Assembly (NCBI GenBank): GCA_025057645.1
Contig: JANXBJ010000010.1
Coordinates: 34,207 to 98,206, forward strand
Direction of reading: 5' to 3'
Source of the DNA: Anaerolineales bacterium
Lineage (GTDB): Bacteria; Chloroflexota; Anaerolineae; Anaerolineales; UBA4823
Length of the DNA stretch: 64,000 bases
Shown piece after piece: positions 37,454 through 44,729 of the stretch. A program made the translations under genes and the position numbers. How positions within the stretch are numbered: the stretch's first letter is position 1; each line of letters starts with the position of its first letter. A model generated the notes under the pieces. It was not told the DNA's origin, searched no databases, and was given only the letters and a program-made list of their open reading frames with translations.

Positions 37454-39456
37454 AACCCAAGTTGCGCTTACAAGCTCAACTGGAGGCTGGTCAGGCACTG
37501 ATTCTGGTGGCGATCGCCTTTTTAGTGCTTCTGGCTATTGTCGGCTTAACGACCGATGTTGGGCAGCTCTTTATCTACTACGGACACCTCCGCCAGGCGG
37601 TGGATGCCGCTGCTCTTGCGGCTTCAGGTCAGTTTCGGGAGGCGCGCAACCTGCGCGATCTGACCGCTGCCGCTGCAGAGGCCATTGAGCTCAACGGCAT
37701 TTCCACCGGCACTTATACCGTGACCGTCCAAACTTGCGAGGCAGAGTGTAACTACTTCAACGGCTCTTTCTGGGGAGAATGTGCTAGTACGGGTGGGGGA
37801 AGCAGCCGCGATGACCCCCAACTCTGTACCACCCCGCGGCGTAAACTGGCCCGTGTGATCACGTATTTGGATGTGCCAACCATCTTTTTACATTTGGTCG
37901 GCGTGCAAACCTTGCGCGTCAGTGCCAACGCCATCGCCGAAGCTGCTTCGGTGGATGTCGTTCTGGTCATCGATATCTCTGACTCGATGACCTTTGATGC
38001 CCCGATCTTCCGGCCCGGTGTGGATGATCCTACCTTATGCCGGCGGCTGATCAACGGAGAACTTCCGATCCCGAGGCCCGGCGATGCCCATTTCTTTTGC
38101 CTGCGCGACCCCTCCATCTGTAATTACCTCGACCCCAACGGTGCAGATGGGTATCCCGGTGAGTGTCAACCGTTTGAACAGGTCAAGCGCGCCGCGTTGA
38201 CTTTTGTCGGCCGTATTCTGGATAAGCCTGCAGCCTTAGAGGAAGATCGCCTAGCCATCGTCACTTTTGCCAACGGTTGGGTGAGCGAAACTCCAGGTGG
38301 TGCACATTACCGGGCCAACTTTTGCGATCTGGGCACTTTTATCCGTACCGGTTCCGGGCCGACCAGTTGCACCTCCGATGTCTGGCAGGCGCGCTGGTTT
38401 AGGGAGCGCGCCGAAGCCGAGGACGTGATCCGAAATCTCAAGGTGTTCGATCTGCGCCGCTCCTGCAATCGCGATCAAACCAATCCTAGTGCACCTGACT
38501 ACTGCTATGACCCCGCCGATCCCGGGGATAACGATGAACCCGAGTACTGCTATCATATTCCCAACGATCCCGATAGCGGTGTGGCTGTGGAATACGGGCC
38601 TTGCTTGTATTATTCCCCGGAGAGCTTCCCCGACAATCCGGTGCCGGTGGAGAACTCTTTCTACACCGGTTACTTGGATTGTAATTCCTGTTGGGCAACC
38701 GGGGATGATGACCAAATCCCGCGGGACTGGTCCTACCAAGCGACCACCAACATTGGCGGAGGGTTGCGGCTGGCAGGGAATATGTTCTCCCTTAGCCCGC
38801 GCGAGGACGCCCTGTGGGTGGTTGTGATGCTCACTGACGGCATGGCGAATGCCACAGATGCCGATCGAGAGGGAACAGACCGAGATTTGATCACCGATTT
38901 CAACACCTACCCAGTCGGCAATTGCTCGCAAACCTCCCTGAAGGACGAGTGGTTGCCTCTGTGTCAGGATCAGAATGTCTCTACCCGTCACCGCAGCGGA
39001 TCGAGCTATGATGCGGATGACTACGCTCGCGACATGGCCGATTTTGTCGGTTGTCTGGCGGTTGACGATGCCGAGCCGGGGCATATTATCGCCCCCGGCA
39101 CGGAGGACCACCCTTGTCTCGACTCGGGCCGTTGCAACCCCTGCCGCCAGTTGAACGGCAGTGCCTATCGCGGCCAGGGGGCAGTGATCTTTGCGATTGG
39201 CCTGGGGGACGAAGTGATCAACACCATTAACGAAGTCAACGGTCGCCCTTACGGAGCGGATCTTTTACGCTATATTGCTCGGGTCGGCTACGCCGGCGAT
39301 CCCCGGCTCAAAAACGACCCCTGTAAACGTCTATATAACAACCTCAACGAATATAAACAGTGGTGCGGCAATTATTACTTCTCTCCCACCGGTACCCAGC
39401 TAATGCGCATTTTTGAGGATATTGCTTCGCGCATCTTTACTCGGCTGGTGCGATAG
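37357..39456 (+). CDS. TadG-like surface protein with von Willebrand factor A domain
   Basis: N-terminal TadG-type segment (GQALILVAIAFLVLLAIVGL, then YYGHLRQAVDAAALAASGQ), typical of proteins in Flp-like assemblies. Residues from about 198 form a VWA domain with MIDAS DISDS (Asp206, Ser208, Ser210); a large Cys-rich insertion rich in Asp, Tyr and Pro follows, and a late FAIGLGDEV. VWA domains of this kind mediate adhesion. The ATG at 37357 overlaps the TadE gene by 97 bp; a TTG near 37462 is possible and would leave the membrane segment intact. Confidence 0.72.
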   Translation: MDHRFRSRPYSATSLRRDAQQLRRTDSDPRALKPKLRLQAQLEAGQALILVAIAFLVLLAIVGLTTDVGQLFIYYGHLRQAVDAAALAASGQFREARNLRDLTAAAAEAIELNGISTGTYTVTVQTCEAECNYFNGSFWGECASTGGGSSRDDPQLCTTPRRKLARVITYLDVPTIFLHLVGVQTLRVSANAIAEAASVDVVLVIDISDSMTFDAPIFRPGVDDPTLCRRLINGELPIPRPGDAHFFCLRDPSICNYLDPNGADGYPGECQPFEQVKRAALTFVGRILDKPAALEEDRLAIVTFANGWVSETPGGAHYRANFCDLGTFIRTGSGPTSCTSDVWQARWFRERAEAEDVIRNLKVFDLRRSCNRDQTNPSAPDYCYDPADPGDNDEPEYCYHIPNDPDSGVAVEYGPCLYYSPESFPDNPVPVENSFYTGYLDCNSCWATGDDDQIPRDWSYQATTNIGGGLRLAGNMFSLSPREDALWVVVMLTDGMANATDADREGTDRDLITDFNTYPVGNCSQTSLKDEWLPLCQDQNVSTRHRSGSSYDADDYARDMADFVGCLAVDDAEPGHIIAPGTEDHPCLDSGRCNPCRQLNGSAYRGQGAVIFAIGLGDEVINTINEVNGRPYGADLLRYIARVGYAGDPRLKNDPCKRLYNNLNEYKQWCGNYYFSPTGTQLMRIFEDIASRIFTRLVR

Positions 39457-39469
39457 TGAGGCGGTGCAT

Positions 39470-41386
39470 ATGGACGGGCGAAGTTTTCTCCCCCTTCTTC
39501 CCACTCGGGGCTCCCCAAAACGCCGTGGTCAAGCGATCACCGAATTCGCCTTGGTTTTGCCGATTCTGCTGCTGCTCATCTTTGGGATCATCGAATTTGC
39601 CCGCATTTATCAATCCTACTTGGTGATCAGCAATGCCGCCCGCTTTGGCGTGCGCTATGCCGTGACTGGGGACTATAAATTTGAGTATTGCGTGGATACC
39701 GGGGATGGCCCGGATGAACAGGGAATTGACGGTCCCTGCGCTGGGGCAGCCAGGGTGGCCGAGGAAGACCGCGCTCGCTTGCTCTCAATTTATGACGAGG
39801 TGATCAACCAGACCGGTTCTATCCCGGTCTCTTACGTTGAAACGTTTCTGCGCGGAGTGCAGGGCAATCCTCCTCAAGGGGAACTCTCGCCAGGATATCT
39901 TCTGATCTCAGTGTGCAGCACGCGCAGCGGCTATGCCTACGATAGCAACCTAGGCCGCTGCCGTAACAACCTCACCGAGCAATTTGAGGACGATCCCGGC
40001 AATCCAGAGGAGGGACAGACCCGTGTTATCGTCTCGGTCACTTTCCGCCATCCGTTGATCTTGCCTTTGCTGAGCAGTTGGTGGCCGAGTGTGCGCTTGC
40101 GTGCCGAGCGTTCGGGCATTCTGGAGCAATTCCGCGTCGCCCGTGTCCTAGGGTTGCCCCCTGATATTTCGATCTACTTCACCCGCACGCCAACCAATAC
40201 GCCTACGATTACCGAAACACCTACGCCGACCCAAACCCCAACGATAACCCCATCCCCTACGCCAACGAGCACACCCACGCCAACCTATACTCCCACCCTA
40301 ACTCCAACCCCAACCAACACGCCCACTCCTACCCCGACAACAAGCTGCAATTTCGTCCAAGCCTATAGCTTGCGCTTTCAAGACGCAGACCTAATCTTCG
40401 ATGCTGTTAACAATGATCCTTATTACACTGCCTATATCACCGGCATCAGTGGCGCTTGGAGTGGGTTGTGGCACGATCAGCTCACGCCCACACCGCCGGT
40501 TAGTTACTTCCGAGAATATGTGCAGGAAGGGAGAACGGTTTTTGATCCGCCCGACGTGCAATTGCTGAGTGGTTTCAACGTTTCTCATAGCGGCTTTACC
40601 AGCGTCTGGATCAGCCCGCTACAGCTATCGAACTTCGGCTTGCGCTTCAGCCGCAGCTTTGACTACCAGTACTATCACGGCCACGACTTCACCGTTGGCT
40701 TCACCTATCGAATGGTACCGCCGGGCTCTCAGACCGGGGTTGAATGTCCGCCCCACCCGCCGCTCACCGGTCGCTTCGGCCCGATCGTTCAGCCCACTGT
40801 GCCCGCCGGGACTATAACCGGGCCCTTCTCGATCTCGGCGGCCGCCAGCGACCCCGATGGTTCGATTGCTCAGGTTTACTTTGTCGTCCGCAACGCCCAG
40901 GGCAACATGGTCGGATACGAAGTCGATACTGCTGCGCCCTACTGTCTCTTTGGGCAAAGTGGGGGAACTTGTCGTACACGCACGCTCGGTCAGACATGGC
41001 CGAACAGCAGCGCCACCATTCAAAACGGCACTTATACGATCAGTATCGAGGCACTGGATCGCGATGCCGATCCACGGTATCACTACACGCGGGTTGTGCG
41101 CACAATCAACATTTTCATCCTAACCCCCACACCGACTCCAACACGCACGATCACTCCGACGCCGACACGCACGTTGAAACCCTCCGAGACCCCGACACAG
41201 ACTCGCACTCCAACGCCAACCTGGACGCCGACGCAAACGCCAACGCGCACGGCGACCCCGACCAACACTGAAGCAGTTACCCCCACTCAGACTCCCACAT
41301 GGACACAGCCCCCGCCGCAGCCGACGCGCACACCCACTCCAACCGCCACGCGCACCCCGCGGCCGACCACAGGGGGCGGTGGATAG
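39470..41386 (+). CDS. TadE-like anchored protein with Thr/Pro stalks and Ig-like domain
   Basis: Begins with a TadE-type helix (GQAITEFALVLPILLLLIFG followed by IEFARIYQSYLVISNAAR). A mixed beta domain follows, then a Thr/Pro spacer (about 240-295), then a beta-sandwich region with ISAAASDPDGSIAQVYFVV, resembling bacterial Ig-like/PKD surface domains. A second Thr/Pro stalk (from about residue 550) ends in GGGG. The ATG at 39470 is 13 bp after the preceding stop and has GAGG at good spacing; it starts the likely membrane protein. Probably a long fibrous surface protein. Confidence 0.75.
   Translation: MDGRSFLPLLPTRGSPKRRGQAITEFALVLPILLLLIFGIIEFARIYQSYLVISNAARFGVRYAVTGDYKFEYCVDTGDGPDEQGIDGPCAGAARVAEEDRARLLSIYDEVINQTGSIPVSYVETFLRGVQGNPPQGELSPGYLLISVCSTRSGYAYDSNLGRCRNNLTEQFEDDPGNPEEGQTRVIVSVTFRHPLILPLLSSWWPSVRLRAERSGILEQFRVARVLGLPPDISIYFTRTPTNTPTITETPTPTQTPTITPSPTPTSTPTPTYTPTLTPTPTNTPTPTPTTSCNFVQAYSLRFQDADLIFDAVNNDPYYTAYITGISGAWSGLWHDQLTPTPPVSYFREYVQEGRTVFDPPDVQLLSGFNVSHSGFTSVWISPLQLSNFGLRFSRSFDYQYYHGHDFTVGFTYRMVPPGSQTGVECPPHPPLTGRFGPIVQPTVPAGTITGPFSISAAASDPDGSIAQVYFVVRNAQGNMVGYEVDTAAPYCLFGQSGGTCRTRTLGQTWPNSSATIQNGTYTISIEALDRDADPRYHYTRVVRTINIFILTPTPTPTRTITPTPTRTLKPSETPTQTRTPTPTWTPTQTPTRTATPTNTEAVTPTQTPTWTQPPPQPTRTPTPTATRTPRPTTGGGG
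40180..40342 (+). repeat. Thr-Pro codon repeat (first stalk)
   Basis: Low-complexity ACN-CCN repeat encoding TPTxTPTxT-type sequence, about 54 residues. Such spacers keep domains apart on the cell surface and create misleading antisense open frames. Confidence 0.85.
41121..41370 (+). repeat. Thr-Pro codon repeat (second stalk)
   Basis: Low-complexity Thr/Pro/Arg codon repeats forming the C-terminal stalk of the same protein, about 83 residues, followed by a short Gly tail. Confidence 0.85.
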
Positions 41387-41404
41387 GGAGAAAGGAAGAG
41401 CAGC

Positions 41405-42880
41405 ATGACTAAGCCAAAGCCATTCTTGATCCGGATCGGGTTGATCGTAGCCTTGTTGGTGGGAGGGCTTTCTGCCGGGAGCTGGGGCCGAGCTGCTTCC
41501 CCGCAGGCTCTTCCTGTAGCTGCCCAGGATACATCCCGGCTTTACCTGCCTCTGTTGATGAAAAACTTTCAACCGGCTTGGGTTGTCGGGAGGGTTTACG
41601 TCCAGGGCAGCGGAGCCCCCCTAGAAGGCGCCCAGGTCTGCTCGCAAAACGGTGAGTGTGACCGCTCAGATGCCCGAGGGAACTATCGCATCCACCTCGC
41701 AGCAGGGTGGAAACAATTGACTGCTCAGAAAGAAGGCTATGTTGCGGCAGCCTACTCATTGAACGTGCCGGCCCTCCAAACGCGGGTGGTCGATTTTGCC
41801 CTAGTGCCCAGTGAACGACTCGCCCCAGCGGGTTTCACGGGTAGAGTGACCGATGCCAAAACCCGTGCAGCGCTGAGCGGCGCTCAAGTTTGCAACCAGC
41901 TCAACCAGTGTGCGCAAACCGGCTCGGATGGTCGCTACAGCCTTTCGGTGAACGTCCTAGGGGAGTTTGAGCTGCGCGCTACTAAAGAAGGCTATCTGCC
42001 GCAAACCAAGCTTGCAAGGGCTGCGAATGGGGAAACCGTCACGGTGGACTTTGCCCTCTCGAAACAATGGTCCGGGGCGTGGATCAAGGGCAAGGTCATC
42101 GATGCCAGTCGTGGCTTGAATCAAAATCGTGCTCTGCCGGGTGTGCGCTTATGCACCCAATTCGGTGAATGTGCAGTTTCGGATTCGGAGGGCAGGTATC
42201 GCATCTCTCTGACGAGTGCAGATTGGCGCGAAGTGACGGCGCAGAAGGAAGGGTTTTATGCCGCTGCGAAGGGCATTCAGCCGCAGGAAGGGCAAGAGGT
42301 GGAGCTGAATTTTGTGCTCTCACCTCATCTAAGCGGTGTGGTGGCGCGCATTGTTCTGACCTGGGATGCCACCCCCAAATTTATTGTAGACGGCACGGAG
42401 ATTCGCAATGACCTGGATGCCTATCTCTATATCGAACACGAAATTGGTAACCGCGTTATCTACTTCGACTCTAAAACAGAATACCTGAGCAGCCGCTTGC
42501 TCTATGACGTTCGCGATGGTTCTGGTCCGGAAACGATCGATATCACAAGGATCGAAACCAGCGGCAGGCCCACTCGCTACCTCTATGGTGTTCATAATGC
42601 TCTGAGCAATCCGATCAAGAACCTTTACGAGTTGGGCGCTCAGGTCTGCTTGTATTCGGCGATCGGGGACGTCGCCCGCTGTTACACAGCCCCGCCGGGC
42701 AATCGGGAGTTCTGGTTTGTCTTCGAGATGGACCAAGAGGGCAACATCTACGTTAGAGACTGCCTCGTAGACGAAAGTCCGCAGGTAGATTGGGAGAGAC
42801 CAGATGGGACTTCGGATAACCCAAACGATAAGGGGAATAGAGTGGTCGGCGTGAGCTTCCCCGCTTGTCCAACTCCTTAG
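41405..42880 (+). CDS. Secreted protein with three carboxypeptidase-regulatory/CnaB-like repeats
   Basis: Signal peptide (LIVALLVGGLSAGSWGRA), then a LYLPLLMKN motif of the kind often seen in Anaerolineae secreted proteins. Three repeats follow, each about 75-80 residues, with the pattern G-V-(x)-G/D-A-Q-V-C-x-N/C-x-C and GRYRI or GNYRI near the end of each; they resemble CarboxypepD_reg or CnaB-type beta sandwiches. Each has a Cys pair. The last 170 residues are a separate domain with WDATPKFIVDG and FEMDQEGN. It lies 18 bp after the stalked protein and probably belongs to the same operon. Confidence 0.7.
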   Translation: MTKPKPFLIRIGLIVALLVGGLSAGSWGRAASPQALPVAAQDTSRLYLPLLMKNFQPAWVVGRVYVQGSGAPLEGAQVCSQNGECDRSDARGNYRIHLAAGWKQLTAQKEGYVAAAYSLNVPALQTRVVDFALVPSERLAPAGFTGRVTDAKTRAALSGAQVCNQLNQCAQTGSDGRYSLSVNVLGEFELRATKEGYLPQTKLARAANGETVTVDFALSKQWSGAWIKGKVIDASRGLNQNRALPGVRLCTQFGECAVSDSEGRYRISLTSADWREVTAQKEGFYAAAKGIQPQEGQEVELNFVLSPHLSGVVARIVLTWDATPKFIVDGTEIRNDLDAYLYIEHEIGNRVIYFDSKTEYLSSRLLYDVRDGSGPETIDITRIETSGRPTRYLYGVHNALSNPIKNLYELGAQVCLYSAIGDVARCYTAPPGNREFWFVFEMDQEGNIYVRDCLVDESPQVDWERPDGTSDNPNDKGNRVVGVSFPACPTP

Positions 42881-43051
42881 GGACTCATCCCTAGCTCTCT
42901 CGCAGGTCTCGCCTCCTTGGGGAGAACTGTACTCCTAGGGTAGCGCCCTGCCAAGAAGCAGTACAGTGATGGGAGAACACCGCTGAGTGGGGTGGAATTT
43001 GCGTGGGGGTTCAACCGTGCTGTTGGGGGCGGTTAGGTGTATGCGAGCACG

Positions 43052-43104
43052 CCAAGTAAAGCCAACCTCCTCTTCTCAGTAGAGGGGCGGGAGGTCGGCT
43101 TGGT
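43052..43104. terminator. Long hairpin between convergent genes
   Basis: GCC-A-ACCTCC against GGAGGT-C-GGC, extended by CCAA/TTGG, in the 258-bp space between the plus-strand secreted protein gene and the minus-strand membrane protein gene. A T-rich tract (GTTAGTTTTG) follows on the plus strand, so it may terminate the plus-strand operon. Confidence 0.5.
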
Positions 43105-43138
43105 GTTAGTTTTGATCACCCCGGGGCAAGTAGCGGGC

Positions 43139-43876
43139 TCACTGACGGGTCAGCGGAGGGCGATGGGAAGAGTTTGAGCGCGCATGCATCGTGACCGGGT
43201 GGTAGGTTGGTTCGGGCCGAGTTGGTGGTGCGTCCTCCTCAGCGTCCTCATCCGGGCGATTGGAGCGGGTGGTTACAGAAGCGGTGCGGTGAAGCGGCGC
43301 TCGAGTTGGGGCAGAGATGGGGCGTAGGATCGCAGGCTGCCGCTGCGCAGCCGGATGGGGCTCGCTTTGTGTGAACAGTCGTTCACCGGCCACCGAGAAA
43401 GTGCCAATGATCAACACGCGAATCAGCCATACCAAGACGGCAACGAAGATCGGCACCACCCTCAGGAGAGTTTCTCGCTTAACAACAGCGCTCCCGAGTG
43501 ACTGATGTTCTAAAATGGCGATCGAAACACCCCACCAAGTCAGCATGGCATTCATAGTTGCAGCCAGCAACCAAGCCCCGAAGAGATACCATACTTCGGC
43601 AGGGGGCTCTGCGCTCTCATTAGGGGTGAACAAGCGGGCAATCCCGGCAAAGTCGATGCCGCAGAAGGCGATCGCTAGAATCGTCGCCCAACGAACCCCA
43701 GCGAATTCCAGATCGCCGAGCAGGTCGGAGAGGGCAAATTCCGTAGTGGAGTAGTTGAACACCTCGAAAGCCAACAGAGCAGCCAACAAAATCACACCGA
43801 AGGCGAAACTGCGCCGAATTGGCAGGTGCTGCCCGACCTCGTTCAGAGAGAAATTACTCCAGAAACCGTGGTTCAT
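43139..43876 (-). CDS. Four-helix membrane protein with disordered tail (unknown function)
   Basis: Four hydrophobic helices (from about residues 25, 60, 95 and 150) and a C-terminal tail of about 75 residues rich in Pro, Arg, Ser and acidic patches (DEDAEEDAPP), likely cytoplasmic. No family recognised. The ATG at 43876 has GGAGG at correct spacing (the ORF itself reaches 43945, beyond the predicted transcription start). The gene is transcribed away from the lytic transglycosylase gene from overlapping promoters carrying two SOS-type boxes, which makes a shared damage-responsive role plausible. Confidence 0.6.
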   Translation of the reverse strand: MNHGFWSNFSLNEVGQHLPIRRSFAFGVILLAALLAFEVFNYSTTEFALSDLLGDLEFAGVRWATILAIAFCGIDFAGIARLFTPNESAEPPAEVWYLFGAWLLAATMNAMLTWWGVSIAILEHQSLGSAVVKRETLLRVVPIFVAVLVWLIRVLIIGTFSVAGERLFTQSEPHPAAQRQPAILRPISAPTRAPLHRTASVTTRSNRPDEDAEEDAPPTRPEPTYHPVTMHARSNSSHRPPLTRQ

Positions 43877-43907
43877 TTCTGCCTCCATATAGCTCACTAA
43901 ACATCTA

Positions 43908-43936
43908 TTGACAGAACAAACGTTCTCACATATAAT
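43908..43936 (+). promoter_or_regulatory. Consensus sigma70-type promoter for the lytic transglycosylase gene
   Basis: TTGACA (43908-43913), 17-base spacer, TATAAT (43931-43936): an exact consensus match. The spacer contains the first GAAC-N4-GTTC box. Predicted transcription start near 43943, inside the second box. Confidence 0.75.
43914..43925. promoter_or_regulatory. SOS-type operator (GAACAAACGTTC)
   Basis: Exact match to the GAAC-N4-GTTC core of the LexA/DinR-type operator, and to the GAACRNRYGTTC core known from Bacillus. It lies in the spacer of the plus promoter and at the predicted start of the minus promoter. Confidence 0.6.
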
Positions 43937-43962
43937 ATAGAACACTAGTTCTACTTTGTCAA
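43934..43962 (-). promoter_or_regulatory. Consensus-like promoter for the four-helix membrane protein gene
   Basis: Minus strand TTGACA (43962-43957), 17-base spacer, TATATT (43939-43934). The spacer contains the second box. It shares three -10 bases with the opposite promoter, so both cannot be occupied at once. Confidence 0.7.
43940..43951. promoter_or_regulatory. Second SOS-type operator (GAACACTAGTTC)
   Basis: GAAC-N4-GTTC core in the spacer of the minus promoter and over the predicted start of the plus promoter. The inner four bases do not fit the stricter Bacillus pattern. Confidence 0.55.
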
Positions 43963-43982
43963 GAGGATTTTTGCGAGCAGAG

Positions 43983-44633
43983 ATGATCGCAAATGCCTAT
44001 CACTTAGGGCCGAAGCTGGTTCTTCAAGGGTGTCTGGTGGGGAGTTTGTTGGTTTGCGTTGTGGGTTACTCCTTGACGCGCTCCTTTACGGTTGCCGGGG
44101 AAGCCGGAGATACATTAGGCGGTCCTGCGACCCTTCAAGCGAGTGGTCAGCGCAGCACGGGTGACCTAGCCGAGTCTCAGTTCCGGCCCTATGAAACCCA
44201 TCCCGAACCGAAGGCCTGCGAGCTGAGCCAGGAGCTGCCGCAGAAGGTTCGCCGTTGGTGTGAGTTGATCACCCAAGCTGCAGAGGCCTATGAATTACCC
44301 CCTGATCTCATTGCCGCCGTGATCTGGGTTGAGAGCGGGGGCGATCCCTCTGCGTATTCACGTAGTGGAGCAGTAGGGTTGATGCAAGTGATGCCGCGAG
44401 ACGGGATCGCCAGCCAATTTCTGTGTGTGAACGGGCCGTGCTTTGCCAATCGTCCCTCCATCGAGGAGCTGTTGGACCCCGAGTTTAATATTCAGTACGG
44501 CAGCAAGTTGCTCGCTCGTTTAGTCGAGCGTCATGGAAATTATCGCGAGGCGCTTAAGGCCTATGGGCCGATGAAAGTCGGCTATTCCTATGCTGATAGA
44601 GTGCTGACGGTTTATCGCGACCTGAGGGAATAA
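43983..44633 (+). CDS. Lytic transglycosylase (SLT domain), membrane-anchored
   Basis: N-terminal hydrophobic segment (residues about 10-30), then a linker and an SLT catalytic domain from about residue 85: LPPDLIAAVIWVESGGDPSA with the catalytic Glu in VES, then GAVGLMQVMP and NIQYGSKLLARLVERHGNYR. It would cleave glycan strands of peptidoglycan. The ATG at 43983 is most likely; the longest open frame begins with TTG at 43956, and a TTG at 43971 has AGAGGA too close. The predicted transcription start near 43943 gives a 40-base leader. Candidate SOS control. Confidence 0.88.
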   Translation: MIANAYHLGPKLVLQGCLVGSLLVCVVGYSLTRSFTVAGEAGDTLGGPATLQASGQRSTGDLAESQFRPYETHPEPKACELSQELPQKVRRWCELITQAAEAYELPPDLIAAVIWVESGGDPSAYSRSGAVGLMQVMPRDGIASQFLCVNGPCFANRPSIEELLDPEFNIQYGSKLLARLVERHGNYREALKAYGPMKVGYSYADRVLTVYRDLRE

Positions 44634-44657
44634 TGCGAGGGCGCTCCATCAGCGTAA

Positions 44658-44672
44658 GAGGCTCGAAGCCTC
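44658..44672. terminator. Small hairpin between convergent genes
   Basis: GAGGCT-CGA-AGCCTC in the 96-bp gap between the lytic transglycosylase and the minus-strand LysM-M23 gene. A short stem without a clear T-run; a weak terminator at best. Confidence 0.35.
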
Positions 44673-44729
44673 GGAGTTGTCGGAAAAACGCGTCCCCGCA
44701 GATGGCAGTGCGTCGACAGAAGTCAGCTT

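Noticed and set aside
38251..39111. 286-residue antisense open frame under the VWA gene
   Set aside because: Codon structure of the plus-strand gene creates it; no motif or start context.
40744..41286. Large open frames on both strands through the Thr/Pro repeat region
   Set aside because: Artifacts of the low-complexity ACN-CCN repeat; translations are His/Asp- or Val/Gly-type monotones.
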